The position numbers were made by a program, and so were the translations under genes. A stretch of DNA of 15,253 nt from JACJXF01 sp964349045 (GTDB lineage Bacteria; Bacteroidota; Bacteroidia; Bacteroidales; GCA-2748055): the NCBI GenBank assembly GCA_964349045.1, contig CAYGFI010000116.1, positions 1 through 15,253 of the forward strand. Direction: 5' to 3'. The notes under the pieces were generated by a model. That model was not told where the DNA came from. It searched no databases and worked only from the letters and a program-made list of their open reading frames with translations. Shown here one piece after another: positions 15,237 through 15,253 of the stretch. Positions within the stretch are counted from its first letter, which is position 1. Each line of letters begins with the position of its first letter.

Positions 15237-15253
15237 AATTATTAAGATTAAAT

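Overview
The window looks like a chromosomal segment of a Bacteroidota bacterium, probably an environmental or marine member of the order Bacteroidales/Marinilabiliales. The clues are an AT-rich genome, no Shine-Dalgarno sequences but A-rich leaders, a TTTG/TAnnTTTG-type promoter before hppA, many Cys-lipoproteins, DUF4369-thioredoxin lipoproteins, and an HppA of the K+-dependent type. The order-level placement is inference.

Layout. Positions 1-195 are the 3' end of gmhA (sedoheptulose-7-phosphate isomerase). An 8-bp tandem repeat follows (206-284), then a stand-alone 2-oxoacid dehydrogenase E2-type acyltransferase domain protein (290-1093) and the YifB/ComM AAA+ protein (1179-2717). Converging on comM, with 3 bp between stops, is a minus-strand four-gene cluster (7001 down to 2721): an outer-membrane barrel-like protein, two small lipoproteins, and a secreted beta-propeller/caspase-fold protease. 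This cluster is the best candidate for a poorly described system. A 551-bp divergent spacer with a palindrome, a promoter and a hairpin separates it from hppA (7553-9850), a membrane-bound ion-pumping pyrophosphatase that ends in a clear intrinsic terminator.

Beyond that terminator lies a 3' remnant of a corA magnesium-transporter gene (9911-10030, minus), abutting a DUF4139/MuiA-like secreted protein (10027-11628, minus). A 408-bp spacer holds two inverted copies of a ~65-bp palindromic repeat that together resemble a MITE. The window closes with a minus-strand cluster of two paralogous DUF4369-thioredoxin lipoproteins, then lpxH (lipid A biosynthesis). The upstream paralogue has an intact CxxC. 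The downstream one has both cysteines replaced by serine and is translationally coupled to lpxH.

How it fits together. Much of the content concerns the cell envelope: gmhA (LPS heptose), lpxH (lipid A), lipoproteins, the barrel protein, envelope thioredoxins and an inner-membrane ion pump. No tRNA, rRNA, CRISPR array or complete insertion sequence was seen. The most notable observations are the propeller-caspase operon, the Cys-to-Ser thioredoxin paralogue, the corA remnant, the nested inverted repeats, and a tandem repeat whose units form a chain of overlapping ATGA mini-ORFs.
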